From the NCBI GenBank assembly GCA_015501605.1, contig JADNRZ010000002.1, positions 1,674,001-1,738,000 of the forward strand: 64,000 nt of DNA. Direction: 5' to 3'. Below are positions 27,101 to 39,192 of the stretch, in pieces. Position numbers and translations under genes: made by a program. The notes beneath the pieces were generated by a model, which was not told where the DNA came from, did no database searches, and worked only from the letters and a program-made list of their open reading frames with translations. The stretch's first letter is position 1; each line of letters begins with the position of its first letter. This DNA comes from Panaeolus papilionaceus (lineage: Eukaryota; Basidiomycota; Agaricomycetes; Agaricales).

Positions 27101-27545
27101 CATAGATGAACCGCCCTTACAATTTGCTTCTCGCTATACTTGGGGCTTGAAATAAGATTGACCGCTTCCATGTGCCCAACGTCGACCTTGTACCCCAAGA
27201 TGCAAGTGAATATAATCTTGGCCACGTATCTGCACGAGTGAACTTTCCGTTAGCATTGTAGACATCTGCCGAAGGTATGCATTACTTCTTCTTCTGATAT
27301 CCGTCTAGATTTCCATCTGGAGGGGACGTCCTTGTGAGTCTGAGAACAAATTAAAGTTATGAATCGACATACCTTTGAACTTCTTCCTGATGTTGGCCAT
27401 CTCTTTGTTGATTCTCTTCTCTTCCAGTTCCTTGACCCTCGCGCCACGAATGTCCGCAATAAACTGAAGCAAAACTGGTCAGGGTAGAAGAGGTGCATTG
27501 CATATCTTTACATACTTGCGTCAATCCTCGCATAGACGTCGCCAT
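24193..27545 (-). CDS. AP-2 complex subunit alpha (alpha-adaptin), clathrin-mediated endocytosis
   Basis: Alpha-adaptin is a large subunit of the AP-2 adaptor that links clathrin, PIP2 and cargo at the plasma membrane. The start [10 protein letters not shown] and the following exon ([26 protein letters not shown]) are typical of the alpha N terminus. Other signatures are [28 protein letters not shown] and [15 protein letters not shown] in the trunk helical repeats. A 700-residue exon (about 26490-24340) runs through a hinge with a Pro/Ser-rich stretch into the appendage (ear) domain. The last exon is 24250-24193, joining after PNREAK and ending [11 protein letters not shown]. Introns are short and the protein is about 940-950 residues, the usual size. 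No break was seen. It is transcribed towards the RasGAP gene. Confidence 0.93.
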
Positions 27546-28061
27546 GGTTGGTATTGCTGTAGTGGTTCAGTATACGCCGGGGTTGATGGGTTCAAGAACA
27601 ATGGCGATGACAACAACTTCGATAGATTCACCGTGGATGGCCCTCAAACAGACGAAAACTTGTGATGTTACAACGGGTTTGAAAGTAGATTTCCTTTTGA
27701 AGCACAGTGCTCAATTATAGAGATATAGGCAGGTATGGTGCACACAAATTCAACCCCAAGAACGATCTGGACGTTGATGTGTTCGGCCAAGCTTTATGAT
27801 TTACATGTTTTGATTTCAATTGCGGTTGACTGTTCTGGGTGCTGGTGACTGATTAGGCAAATGTTCCTCACGCATGAGATAAGTATGCTGTTGAGGAATT
27901 GTGAGGAACTGACTACTGCAAAACTATTCGAGTATCTAATAAGAGGAGATGTGAAATATATGCAAACGGTTATTAAGATTATATAGGGTACATCGAATAT
28001 CCTCTAGAACTTTGTGGGGAACGTTGCTTTTATGGTCGTGGAGGTGGAGTCCACCTGCTAA
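27546..28061. other. Intergenic region, AP-2 alpha promoter and helicase 3' side
   Basis: About 515 bp. The left part must hold the promoter for the minus-strand AP-2 alpha gene; the right part is the 3' flank of the helicase gene. I see no further gene, RNA or repeat. Confidence 0.35.
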
Positions 28062-31000
28062 TCACCACCGTTCTCCAGCAGTTCTTCCGGAAGGTGTGGC
28101 TGGCCTTGAAAAAAATGCTGGTCGGTTAAGTCGTGAATTTGGGAAAGGTCTGTGGGGCGGAGGTGCCGCCTGTGTGTCTGGAGTGTCCGCTTGCCCGTCT
28201 AAATATGTTGCAGGATTGGGGCCATCCATCCGCCTAGGTTGCGTTGGGGGAGATGGACTATCCCACCATCCGTCGTATGTTGTAGACCGGTTGATAACAC
28301 CGCTTGGTTCCTGCATGGCATGGCTGGGGTTCGCTGAACTCGTAGAGACATATCGACGCTCCAGTCTTGCCGCTAACGCAGTCCCAGTGGGTGGCCCAGG
28401 CTGTCTCCACATCCCAGGAAGCTCCGACGCACGCCAGGCAGGCGTATCCAGAGGTGTAGCCGGGCGCGATCGTGTATAGGATGGCCCATCGAGTCGACCA
28501 TATCTCAGATTTGGCGATCCACCTAGCGGTGTTGCGGGTCGAGAATTTTGGCGAGATTGTGCAGCAATCCGTTCATCGCTGTTTTGATCGAGAATATTGA
28601 CCAAGTCGCGGGTGATGTCGTCCAGCTCTCTAACTTCTTCACGTGAAAGAGAGTAGTTTTTCTGGTCCCAGTTGTCCTCGTCGCCGGATTCCGATTCGTG
28701 TTCTTCTTCGCGAGGAAGAACTGGAAGGTTCTGTCCCTTGCGCTGACGACTCATAGTTATCCCTTCATATACGCGGAGCATGCACGCATCGATGGAAGAC
28801 TTTAATCGTTGGACCTCATCCAAAAGCCTGAAGTGACCAACGATTTGGAGCCACTCGTCGCATTCTAGTCCGCGCTCTACAACTTCTACATTGTAAGCGC
28901 CAAAAAGAACATAAGTGAGGGGGTCAACACGAGTGGTCGTGATTAGGAAAGTTTGAGCACCAGCTCCAATGGACTCGTTTCGCCTTTTATCCAGGAAAGC
29001 ATACAGTTGCTTCTCGTCCGCCGGAACCAGACCCTCGGGATTGATTTTCTTTGTGTAGTTTACACTGGATGGATGAATAAAGGCAACCTGAGAACAAGGA
29101 ATGTGAATAGCAGGCAAACAAGCTTGAATACAATACCTACCTTGTCGGACTTGGTCCTGTATTTTTTGTCACCATCTCTGACAGCAAACCGTGGCTGTGA
29201 CGCAATGCAGATCAAAGCCGCGAGAAGAGGTAAAGATCCTCGGTTGACGTCAAGTGCAGCTGGCACTTTGAGATTTCGAGATTCCGAAGGTCCTGCGTCA
29301 ATTTCTCCACCAGCAGAAACGTCGATCACACCTGCCCTATACAGTGCCTGCAAAAGAGAGCCTTTGATCTTCTGGATCATCAGCAAAGTAGGCTTTGATA
29401 GGAAGTTGTCGACACAGAAGCGGTTCGCCATGACGTACTGTCCACGAGACTGCAGTTCCCACCATGAATTGAAGGCCCTCAGCGTTGCTAGCGCATCGGA
29501 CCTAGATTCGAGCGGGCTCCAAGAATGTTTTCTTTCTGCTGCTTCCTCCTTCCTCATGATTGGAGACATAAAGGGATCCCGGTTGGTAAGAATGGCGGCT
29601 AGGGTTAAGGCATCGTCCAGACATCTAAAGAAGCTGCCAAACAAGACCATCTTGCCCATTTGCACATCGACAGGAAGCTGAAGCAGGACTCTTCCCAAAG
29701 CCGTTAAATTTTTGTCGGGATCAAGAGCACCGACCATCTGGAGAGATGTCATCGCCGCTGCGACGCGTGAAGCTTCTGGGGCCTCTATGGCTGCAGCCAA
29801 GACCTCTTCGACAGTCATACCAGGGAAGTTGAGTGCTTTGATATGCATGACCACATTGCTCAAATCAACACGCTTCATCTCCACGGTTTGATGAGGATGG
29901 AGTTCGTTTGCATGTCGTTCGCTTAAAATGCCATAGTACTCTCCTGACCGGTGCCGCCCAGCACGACCGGCTCTTTGGTTAAGATTCGATGAACCCACCC
30001 AAGCAGAGACAAGTTGTGACATATGGCGGTGGGGATCATAGCGTTGTTCTTTTACCCTAGCACTGTCAATGACATACACAACGTCGGGGATGGTCACAGA
30101 TGTTTCGGCAATGTTGGTGGCGAGAATAACGCGACGAACACCCGGAGGCGGCGGTTCAAATATTGCTTGTTGTTCTGCAAGAGGAATGGTGGAATGGAGA
30201 AGGTGAATGGCGTATTTGGAAGAATCATTGAAATTAATGGGAAGAGGGCCGAGGGGAGTGAGTAGCGCTTTCTGTGTGGCAGATATTTCTTCCCATCCAG
30301 GCAAGAAGACGAGCACATGTCCATCATCTGAAGACTGGAGAACGTGGGTAATGGTGGCAGCGATTAATGGGTAAGGCAAATCCAAATCCTCCTCGCGGCT
30401 TTCTTGTTTCAGAGATGGGATGCGTAGTTGTTGAACGAGTGTGGGTGAGAGTTCTCTGTGAAGGTATTTTACAACATTCTCCTGGTTCAGGATCCATCTC
30501 GCTGATGGCGATTCTAACAGCTTCGGAACAAAGCTGTCCATGAAGAACTTGGTGACAGGGTATGACCTTCCAGGTACATTGATCACTTCTGCAGGATTGC
30601 CAGATTCATCTGCGAAATAGGATTGGAATAGTGTTGGATTGATAGTCGCACTCATGAGTACAATCTTGAGGGATTGGTTTTTAGCCTTTTTCTGGGCCAT
30701 GATATGCTTGAGGACTACAAGTAGTAGGTCGGTATCAACATCTCGTTCGTGTACCTCATCCACTACGATATGAGTGACGTCGTCAAGTCCCCGACCACCG
30801 CTTTGGCCATCCGAGCCTACTAGCATTGACTGGAGGCGCTTCAAAAAAACACCGGTTGTGCAGAAGGTAACTGACCCATGCGGGTCTGGCAAGTTGGATT
30901 CAAATCGCACTTGGTACCCAATTGACTGACCCAAAGTCTCGCCACGTTCCTTAGCTACTCGGTCAGCCACACTAATAGCAGCGAGTCGACGGGGTTGAGT

Positions 31001-32658
31001 ACAAATGATGTTGCACTTGCCACCCTCCCCGCGGTCGGTGTATTCGTCCAGAATCATTTGTGGAATTTGGGTCGTTTTCCCTGATCCGGTTGCAGCCATG
31101 CAAATGGTGACGTCGTGTTTGTCAATATGAGCAAGGACTTCCTTGGCCTGGGTGTAGACCGGCAGAGACGCTCTCGTAGCTCGCATCTTTTCCATGGATG
31201 GGTTGGCAAGATATTCCTTCCTCCGCTGTGAAAGCTGCTCCGATTTCCATGCGACGCTTTGCGGGTTATTTCTTCGGTGGCGGGGTCCTGTTGGGATGCC
31301 CTGGTTGTGCTTGGGGGTAGCAGAGACAATTGCCTGATCAGTGGCATATCCTGCCTTGGAAGGTCGCTTTCGCCAAAGATTCATCTTTCTGATATCGTCC
31401 GACAAATCCATGACTGCGTCCTGCACTCGCCTACCCGCATCCAACAAAACCTTCGGGCCTGGGGGTAAATCCTTTCCGCTTTTGACTGCTTCTTGATACG
31501 CCTTCCAGAGCGTGTTGTCGCAGCTATCAAGATATTTGGTGACATCAAGGTAGCAGGCGACTTGTGAATCACGCTTATTGACAGCTGAGCCGATACCAAT
31601 GCGTCTCCCATCCACTGTCATCACAGCTTCCCAACCTCCAGAGGCATGGAGACTGATATATTCGATGTCGGGTTTGCCAAAACGGAATTGACGACAATAA
31701 AAGTCCATGAAGCTGCGAGCTTTTTCGTATGTGACCACGGAACCATCGGTCAACACAACCTCCTTGGGAGTTTCCAACTTGGGCGGGGCAAGTTTTTTGG
31801 GTGATTCGAGCTGATAAAGGTTGAGTGAACCACGCTGGCGGAGAAGAAAGAGTATCTTACAACACCCATTTCCTGTAACTGATAAATTGCAGATAACGCG
31901 GCGAGATACATGGACTGCTTCTTATCGGGGTGGTCGCCAACAGCCAGTACCGGTGGTTCAATATCGAGCTGAACGGTCGTCCTGCACAACATTCACTTCT
32001 CGTCTGCAAGGAAAAGAATGGTAAAAGCATACCTCCATATTCGTGTATAATTCTCTCCGTCAAAAATGCTTCCTTGCACGGCGACATAGTTAGGGGTCTT
32101 GCCCTTGAGAATCATGTAGAAGTTGTTCAGAGGCACTTTGGGCGCTTCTTTATAAAGATCCTTTAGAGGGGCAGGAGATTTCTTGTGTTCTGTTTCAATA
32201 TATGCTTCATCGTAGTATGGGCCATCCAGAAGATCTCTTGGGACTCTTGGAACAGCAGGCTTCTTTCCACCCCTTTTATGACCGCGACCACGAGAGGATG
32301 AGACAATGGGTTGTTTTGAGGGTAATGATGGGCCAGCGTCTGAGGCGAGTTGTTGAACATGAGCACCTCTTTTTGACCTAGGGTTGGTGGTAGACATGTG
32401 GGTATGTGGATGACGGCGTGCTGAAGAGAAAGGGATAGCTTGACCGGAAGGACTTGCTGGACGCGATAATTTAGCTGGTGGCGGCGGTGGAAGAGCGGTA
32501 GATGATGATTGTGATGGATTTTGTGCGAGCTGGGTTGCCTGCTGAGAATGAGAACGCTTTGCAGGCGTAGAAGCTGATTGAGAAAGAATTTGTCGTGAAG
32601 TGGGGTCGAGCTGCATGAGGAGACGACGCCTATGCCGTAAGAGACGAGCAAAGCTCAT
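28062..32658 (-). CDS. DEAH-box ATP-dependent RNA helicase, DHX9/RNA helicase A-like, with dsRBD-like N-terminal region
   Basis: It unwinds or remodels structured RNA using ATP. Helicase motifs are in order: GSGKTTQ (Walker A), TQPRRLAAISVA, the Walker B box DEVH in VVDEVHERDVDTDLL, SAT, then ATNIAETSVTIPDVVYVID and NQRAGRAGR. HA2 and OB-fold regions follow, with the usual VAFIHPSSVN in the exon starting near 29086. Upstream, two exons encode PLNNFYMILKGKTPNYVAVQ and a downstream segment with YLAALSAIYQLQEMG, resembling a double-stranded-RNA-binding fold as in DHX9. The start MSFARLLRHRRRLL is Arg-rich. The last 250 residues are low-complexity and carry three copies of RPATP. Coding exons join in frame across introns near 32030, 31860-31800 and 29140-29087. 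The exact subfamily (DHX9, DHX36, DHX57 or YTHDC2 type) is uncertain. Confidence 0.88.
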
Positions 32659-32881
32659 AAGACTAGGAAGAGAAGAGAGAAAAAAAATAGTATTAAAGAA
32701 GAATTAAATAAATAAAACAAGTCAAACCTTCTAACTGGCTTTTATCCAATACTTATATATATATAAGAAGTTATAAGTATGATGATGTTTGATGTTTGTA
32801 TGATGATAGTTGTAACAAGCGGAAGCAACTTGTCGCTACAATTTTTTAGAGAATGACCCCTTCGGCTATTTCCGATTCAAA

Positions 32882-33657
32882 TTAAACATTTTCCAACCAT
32901 CTCTTGGCTGCTTTTTCTATTCCTTCCAAGTAACGCAATCTAATAGCTGCTGCCTTGGTTTCTTCCCAATTCTCTTCAGAAATTAATCTAGTCAAGTCTT
33001 TAATTGTTGATTCAATATGTTCTATTCACGTAAACTTGGATTTAGCTTGAATCATACAACATGCAGCATTACCCAAACTTACGCGTGTTTTCCTCAATGA
33101 GAGCCTCAATCGAGCTTTTGTCGTCTGGACTTGCTTCATCAATTGTTTCACGGGCCTCCATAATTTCCATCATGAACGCCATGTCGTCTACTTGATCGCG
33201 TTCTGACAGTGAGTATCCATTCCGCTCGAGAATGTACTCTGCACGAGCCAAAGGGCGTAGCAGTGTTTGGTACGCTTCATTAAGACGCGACGAGAGTGTG
33301 TGTGCCATATCCTGCTGGCTCTATTCTTAAATGAGTAGTGTTATTGCATGAAACATAACACAAGATACACACAGGTGGTTTTGTTGACCATGCATCTGGA
33401 TGGCATATGGATTGTGCTTGTCTGAATTTTTGTTTCAAAGTGGGTAGATGGATGAGAAAAGGGTTCGGCTTGTCCGGAATTCCAAGTAAACTGTGGTGAG
33501 ATAAATGTGAAGGTAAAGGTGATATTGAACCGCATGATTTGCAAACAGGAATATTTGAATTAATAGGAGATGAACAATTTACACAAGTTGAATAAAAGAA
33601 AACACGACGAGGAATTGAAGAATTGATAAAACGATGTAAAGAACAGCGAACGAGCAT
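32882..33657 (-). CDS. Iron-sulfur cluster co-chaperone HSCB (Jac1/Hsc20), mitochondrial J-protein
   Basis: HSCB/Jac1 brings the scaffold ISCU to the mitochondrial Hsp70 for Fe-S cluster transfer. The start MLVRCSLHRFINSSIPRRVF is Arg-rich and amphipathic, like a mitochondrial presequence. It is followed by a small zinc-ribbon-like pair, CVNC...CKSC. The J domain has LLGI near its start and the HPD motif in CHPDAW. The next exon gives LSSRLNEAYQTLLRPLARAEYIL, the family signature at the end of the J domain. The C-terminal helical domain runs through MEIMEARETIDEA to the last exon, ending KAAKRWLENV at 32882. Two introns are visible and the protein is about 220 residues, the normal length. ATG 33657 is the first in-frame ATG. 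It is divergent from the DysF gene only 80 bp away. Confidence 0.9.
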
Positions 33658-33737
33658 GATGGTGAGTGCCAAGTGAAGCAAATAGACACATCCTTTTTAT
33701 AGACACCTCTTTGCTTCTCCACCATGACCATGTCAAC
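33658..33737. promoter_or_regulatory. Shared divergent promoter between HSCB and the DysF gene
   Basis: Only 80 bp separate the ATG of the minus-strand HSCB gene (33657) from the chosen ATG of the plus-strand DysF gene (33738). Both promoters must overlap here or lie inside the neighbouring coding regions. A TATA-like TATAAAAAGG lies on the minus strand at about 33692-33701 and could serve HSCB. If the DysF gene starts at an upstream in-frame ATG (33666), the gap shrinks to 8 bp. Confidence 0.4.
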
Positions 33738-35438
33738 ATGATAGACGACCACAGCGACCCTCAACAAATTCCTAAACTTTTAAAGGACGATGATCCAGCT
33801 TTAATAGACGCTGCTCGTCAGAAATTTGTTAAAAAATCGAAATTAACACGTTTCTTCAAACCGACACATCGTTCTAAACCAGCTACTCCATCTCTAGTAC
33901 CTCCACTTGACCCCACTCTTTCAACTTCCACTACTTCTTCAGAACCTACAACTACCCCAGCATTACAAGACGATTTTTCAAACACTGACAGACTTCCCGA
34001 CACCGCTACTCCCATAACTCTCGATGGCACTCGTCTAGCCGATGACATATATGCAGACCATTATGAATGGGCTATCCTTTATGAAAACCAAAGGGGGTGC
34101 GTACTTTCTTGAAAAATTCTTCATCCGACAATTTACTCACTGATAATTTCGTCTATCCTTAGATTAACTGCTTTCTCTACTCCTTACTACTCGAGTCTCT
34201 CACTACTTCCGACTGATCCATCTCCATTTACCCTCCCCGATGCTCCACTTGCTCGCTCAAAGCAACCCCCAGTTTCTTTAGAGAATTACCCCCTACCGGA
34301 TGGCAATTGGCATTGGGTATCCCGTTGCTGGATGATTGACATGCGTTCAGACTCTGGTGAAGTCCAATACGACGGATTCGAATACAACTGGATGTTCCGT
34401 AGGCACGGCTGGCGCCCTCGTGTTGGTTCATTTAATGCTGGAGGTTGGGTCAGGAGGAGACGCTGGGTTCGCCTCATGGTGCGCCCCGCCAAAGTTTATA
34501 GGGAAAACGCTTCCGATACTTCAAGACCTGCTACACTTGCTTCTGTCTCTCGTGGTCCTACTCCTAGCAGTAACAGCATTTCAAACGTCAAAAGAACCCA
34601 TCGTCAATCATTAGCCTCTTCGTTTTTCCAAACCTCACTCTATTCACGATCAACTGGATATACTGGACAGACTGATCCCTGGACTCAACTCTATCCTGAT
34701 GATGTATGGCTTGGCGATGACCCTGAAGCAGATTGGCAACGCTGCACTAAGCTTATGAAGCGTCTTGGAAGGGATGGTCGAAAGCTTGAACTTTGGGGTC
34801 TTTGGTTGGGCTTTCGCCGTCCAGAACAAGATCACAAGGAAAGCCCCACTGAGCCAACTGTTAAAGGGAAGGAAATCAGGAGACAGAAGCAATGGACCGA
34901 GGATGAGGCGCCCATGCCTTCTGAAGTCACCGCTCTCGATGCTCTTTCTCGACAACAAGTGGCAATCGTTTCAAGAGCATATCTACTTCCTGTCTTGAAA
35001 CTCCATGTACGCCGTTATTTTCTCCCTATCTGAAATACTGAAATATACCTTTATTTTCTTTAGACCTCAACGATCCTTCAGCAATTCATTTACCCTGAAT
35101 CACGAGCCCAGTTCATCAAGCTCCTTATGCAGGCTAATTTAATATCGGAAATCAAGGAACAACTACCGCTCCTTCCATCAGAAATAGATTTCTGGAGTTA
35201 TGCAGAAGGAATTGGTGCACTCTTGAAACCAGAGGTTGTTGATAAAGCAGCTTCAAATACTCCGCGGCCGCGTTCACTTTTATCAACTACCTCTTCCAAC
35301 CTCCAACCATCGCCAATACGGTTAGCTATCAGCGAGGGCCCCGCAGCGAAAATTCGTATTACTCCCTTCAAACCCCCGGCCAACCCTGCGCCTGTTTTTC
35401 ATCCACGATCTGACTCGCATCTCACTGATGTTGATTGA
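33738..35438 (+). CDS. DysF (peroxin/dysferlin) domain protein, Mug65/Spo73-like
   Basis: Three exons (33738-34096, 34163-35006, 35064-35438) sum to 1578 nt and give 525 residues. The first 100 residues are Thr/Ser/Pro-rich. The DysF domain starts at YEWAILYENQRG, where an intron splits it, and continues with FSTPYYSSLSLLPTDPSPFT, DGNWHWVSRCWMIDM, DGFEYNWMFRRHGWRP and WVRRRRWVRLMVRPAK. These repeated aromatic and Arg positions are the hallmark of the peroxin/ferlin domain found in yeast Pex30-32, Spo73 and fission yeast Mug65. Such proteins act in peroxisome-ER organisation or spore-membrane formation. No membrane segment is apparent, so it resembles the soluble Spo73/Mug65 type more than Pex30; the precise role is inferred. 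An in-frame upstream ATG at 33666 would add 24 residues. Confidence 0.8.
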
Positions 35439-36976
35439 AAGTCCCAATCATGTCAACCGATTGTGAAGACTCAACAGGCATCATGAATGGAAGCATCGTG
35501 AGTATCTTCCTCTCAGAAAAACCCTACTGCTGGTTCTTCTGTCAACAGCCGTTGTGTCTCTGTGACCACATGCTGCTATATTCATACATGTTACTCGCTT
35601 CCTCTCTTGTTTACCTTCGCTTTTTCAGCTCTTATCTTTCATACCTGGTAATTTGAACACTCTATTTTAGATATGTCCAGTGATATTTTGTATATCCTAG
35701 TTGTTCTTGCTTTATACCCTTCCATCATCCACACTTTCATTCGTTTCTTATTTTTATCTCTATGCGCTTCCCAGCATATACTTCCGGTTTATTTCTGTTG
35801 CTCTCTACGCATATTCCCCGCATCTTGTTGCCGCTCATTCAACCACATTTTGTACACATAATACCGACAATTCTCGCACGCTGCTAAAAGTGAAACGCGA
35901 AAAAAACAACTGGTGTTTCATTGACGGTTCGTAGTTTTCCAGCAGGACCCATCGTTTCAAGAAGAGATGTGGTCGGAAGACGTAACCACACAATCGATGC
36001 TTCCCTCTCAGGAACTGGACTCAAATACATGCCACTGCTTGCTGTACCGGTTCACCGGTTTTACAAACAGCTTTATTATCCCGACAACATCACTGGGGAG
36101 TCAAGTAAAATGATAACTCAGTCATTCAGGAAATTTTTCACTACCACGCCCTTGGAAATGATACGAGAAACCACCAGCTCATGCTGGTACCGGATTTCAT
36201 ACCGGGCCTCTATAGCGGGATTCCAGTGGAAACGAAGATCGTCTGAACCCATTGATTCATTTAAGAGAGCTTATCCCCTTGATGAACTCAGTTATCCGTT
36301 TATGATCCCGGGATCCTTTACGGCTTATCTCTTCACCAAGGTAGTGATGCACCGGAAACTTGGGAAGTCAGTATGACGTTCTGAAAGTATGTCCCGGATG
36401 TTACTGCCTATGGTAGCTTTGCGCCATAGGTTAGTTGCATGAGGAAGTGACTATCAGCGCTGATGAACGCAATTCATTTCGGAATATCCTGAACTTAAAA
36501 TAAGCTGCAAAAATTGAATTGAATAGCACTAAACAACCTCGAGTTCATGGTGAGTATAATTGCATATCTTATCGATTCAATGCATTTATCCCGCATTGCT
36601 ATTCTGCCATGATTTTTGTATAGGAGGTCGAACAAAAAGGGTAAACTCGATGTTTCTTTGGCTGGTCGAATGAACTAGGAAGAAAGAAGGAACGAGGCAT
36701 TTTTTTGCTATTATTAATGGGTTGTAAATATACTTTGACTTTAATTATTCAAGTTTAATTCAACAGAGTTAATGTTAGCTATGTGGTGGATGCCCCTATT
36801 TTTTGCTGACATAATTTTTCAACCAATAATATATCACATGCGCGTTTATTAAAGAGAGAGAGACGAGCATGATTCTGAGAGTTTTATGATTGAGCGTGCG
36901 ACGTGCAATGCCGACTCGCATAGAATTATTGCTCTTGTGTTAAGCAGCGACCATATCAGCTCACTGACTTCTTGAA
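35439..36976. other. Intergenic region with one uncertain open frame
   Basis: About 1.5 kb between the DysF and TMEM135-like genes. It holds one 151-codon open frame (35921-36376, listed separately). The sequence before 35900 is T-rich, as in 3' flanks. The part from 36480 to 36970 is AT-rich, with no motif beyond a likely promoter for the next gene. Confidence 0.35.
35921..36376 (+). CDS. Uncertain open frame, 151 codons, unknown
   Basis: A single uninterrupted frame starting MTVRSFPAGPIVSRRDV and ending VVMHRKLGKSV. No domain, signal peptide or membrane segment is recognised. The composition (aromatic and basic residues mixed with Ser) is not obviously random but is not typical of the neighbouring proteins either. 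It has no intron and no clear promoter. It may be a chance frame, a lineage-specific small gene or a remnant of an old insertion. Confidence 0.2.
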   Translation: MTVRSFPAGPIVSRRDVVGRRNHTIDASLSGTGLKYMPLLAVPVHRFYKQLYYPDNITGESSKMITQSFRKFFTTTPLEMIRETTSSCWYRISYRASIAGFQWKRRSSEPIDSFKRAYPLDELSYPFMIPGSFTAYLFTKVVMHRKLGKSV

Positions 36977-39057
36977 ATGTCAGAAAATAATCCCCCAGGT
37001 CCTTCAAAGCCGACACTATCCAAGTGGCTACCAACAATCTCCGACCAACCCAACCATCCATCACAAATTGCCCTACGAACCTATGCTCTCGCCCTTTCCC
37101 TGTCATTGGGCCCTTCATTAATCCCTTTTGTTGCATCTCTGGCTGTTCCTAAATTCAGAGGGCCAAAAACTAGTTTTACAGCTTTGAAGCAAGTTCTCCG
37201 TCGAGAGTTGGGACATGACAGCTTCGCATTCGCTATCACATTCTCTGTGGCTGGTGGGGCCATGATTAAACAGCTCCTCAAGACCGTAACTCAACAAAAA
37301 CAAGAGGGTTCTTCAGGAGACGACTGGCATAACAAGAATCCATCATCAAACGGCCTTCTCTCAACCTTAAATACAACCCTTCCAAGGCACGTTCGTATCC
37401 TCTTAACACGGTTCAAAAAACTGCTGTTAGAATCCAGCACGGAAAACATTACATTTCTTTCCAACATGATATCTGCGTCTGTGGGTATTGTGCTGCTCCA
37501 AGCGGGGCGGAACCGTGCAGCTCGACTTCGTAGGCCTCGAGGAAAAGATACACCATTTCTAGCTGATCTAACGTCCCCTACTCTCGATCTTACCCTTCTA
37601 TTATTTGTACGGGCTGTTGACTCAGCAATCCAATCCCTTATTTTACATCAAACCAACCCACCACCATCTGAAACGAAGAAGAGAGGAGAGGCGGATCCCG
37701 TTTCAGTCTCGCGCATGGTACATGAAAAGTTAGAAAGAGAAAGATTGAAAAGAGTAAATGCGATGCGGCAGAAGCTTACATCGCAGGTCGACGCGTTTGT
37801 GTTTTGGGCTTGCAGTGCCAGGTGAGCTTTATTGCCTATTAGCGTGTATTGCTACTGATTTCCGTACTACTCAGAATTATGTGGTGTTTTTTCTATGAAC
37901 CTCATCGGTAAGGAGTCATACTCGCTTGCGGTGCAACACTAATCTCTGTCACCAGACTACCGCGATCCTACGTCAAATGGATTAATACGTTGGCTAATTT
38001 GGATGGACGTATCATAGATATTTTGCAGGCAATACGGGCGGGAAATTGGTCATATATCACTGGCTCCACTGCGCGAGGTCACTTACTCCAAGACAGTGCT
38101 CAAAGCCTCGGTTATCCGCGATCGTGGGGTGATCCTTCAGTCCTCCCTGCTTATGGAGGCAAAGTAGCGGACGAGGTTTGGAAGAAGATTGGTGTTTCGA
38201 GCCGACCAGGCCTGGGTGGCATCCCCTGCGAAGTCCTTCACGCCGAAGTTGGTTCAAGTTTAGGTCTCCAGACCAGCTGTACAGCCAATGCAGGGCTGAG
38301 AGCTCTCAAAGGCTTCACAGATGCACTCACCATCTATCTACCCGTACGTTTTGGAACCTGTGTGCTGAACAACTATTTACAACCATTTGAATTAGGTCCA
38401 CTTTCTTCCCGTCCTCTTAACACGCCCCCAAATCATCTTGCGACCCCATCGCGTCCTAGAAACTGTTTTCGGAGCAGTTCGTAGTGCTACCTTCCTATCG
38501 TCCTTCATTGGATTATACTGGTATTCCGTCTGCTTGACGCGAACTCTAGTCCTTGCCCGTCTGTTTCCTTTCATTTCACATGACTTTTGGGATGGGCCTT
38601 TTGGCTGCATCATGGCCGGCTGTTTAGCTTGCGGTGGCAGTATCTGGATCGAAAATGGAAGACGACGAGGCGAAATGGCACTTTATGTTCTCCCAAGGGC
38701 TGTCCGTGCCTGCTTACCTGATGCCTGGGTCAAGAGCGGGAGGCCAGGTGTCAAACTTGTGGAAAGGTGAGCTCAATAGCTCCTCTATTTGAACCATCCC
38801 TGATTGTTTTTAGGCTGGCATTTGTCCTCTCCATATCGACACTGCTAACCGCTGCCGCCCACCGACCCGACTCCCTTCGCGGGCTGTCCAGATGGACGTT
38901 GGCGTTTGTTACCAACGGCCCCAGTGCTGGATTCTGGAAGCGAAAGCGGCGTGATCCTAGTATACCCCCAACACCAAGTGTCCCCCTGACTCCTGCTATT
39001 CAATCGTCCAACTCAAACACTATACCCGAGCCTGTTCACCAACGAAACAGCGCATGA
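36977..39057 (+). CDS. TMEM135-like integral membrane protein
   Basis: TMEM135 (peroxisomal membrane protein 52) is linked to peroxisomal lipid and cholesterol handling and to mitochondrial shape. The model starts MSENNPPGPSKPTLSKWLP. The first exon runs to 37821 and contains hydrophobic segments near residues 30-55 and 80-105. A small exon gives IMWCFFYEPHR and joins LPRSYVKWIN, which is the conserved family core. Later comes LHAEVGSSLGLQTSC, resembling the family's Cys-containing region, then LETVFGAVRSATFLSSFIGLYW and CIMAGCLACGGSIWIENGRRRGE. It ends with a Pro/Ser-rich cytosolic tail at 39057. Introns are at about 37822-37872, 37913-37956, 38344-38397 and 38767-38814. The protein is about 600 residues, near the fungal family length. 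Transport substrate is unknown. Confidence 0.82.
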
Positions 39058-39192
39058 CTGCAATATATCCCACCATCTATTGTAATAATTTGTAATGACA
39101 TACACAAGATACTTGGCCAACCATTGTAATTGAACACGGTGCCTAAAACCTGCTAAGCATCGCACATGAGTTGAATTCCGCGCTTACTTGTG

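Noticed and set aside
33657..33681. Longer HSCB start at 33681
   Set aside because: The codon there is TTG on the minus strand; the first in-frame ATG is at 33657 and gives a good mitochondrial presequence.
33666..33737. DysF gene start at the upstream in-frame ATG 33666
   Set aside because: Possible, but it would leave 8 bp to the HSCB start and add a hydrophobic His-rich stretch unlike related proteins, so ATG 33738 was preferred.
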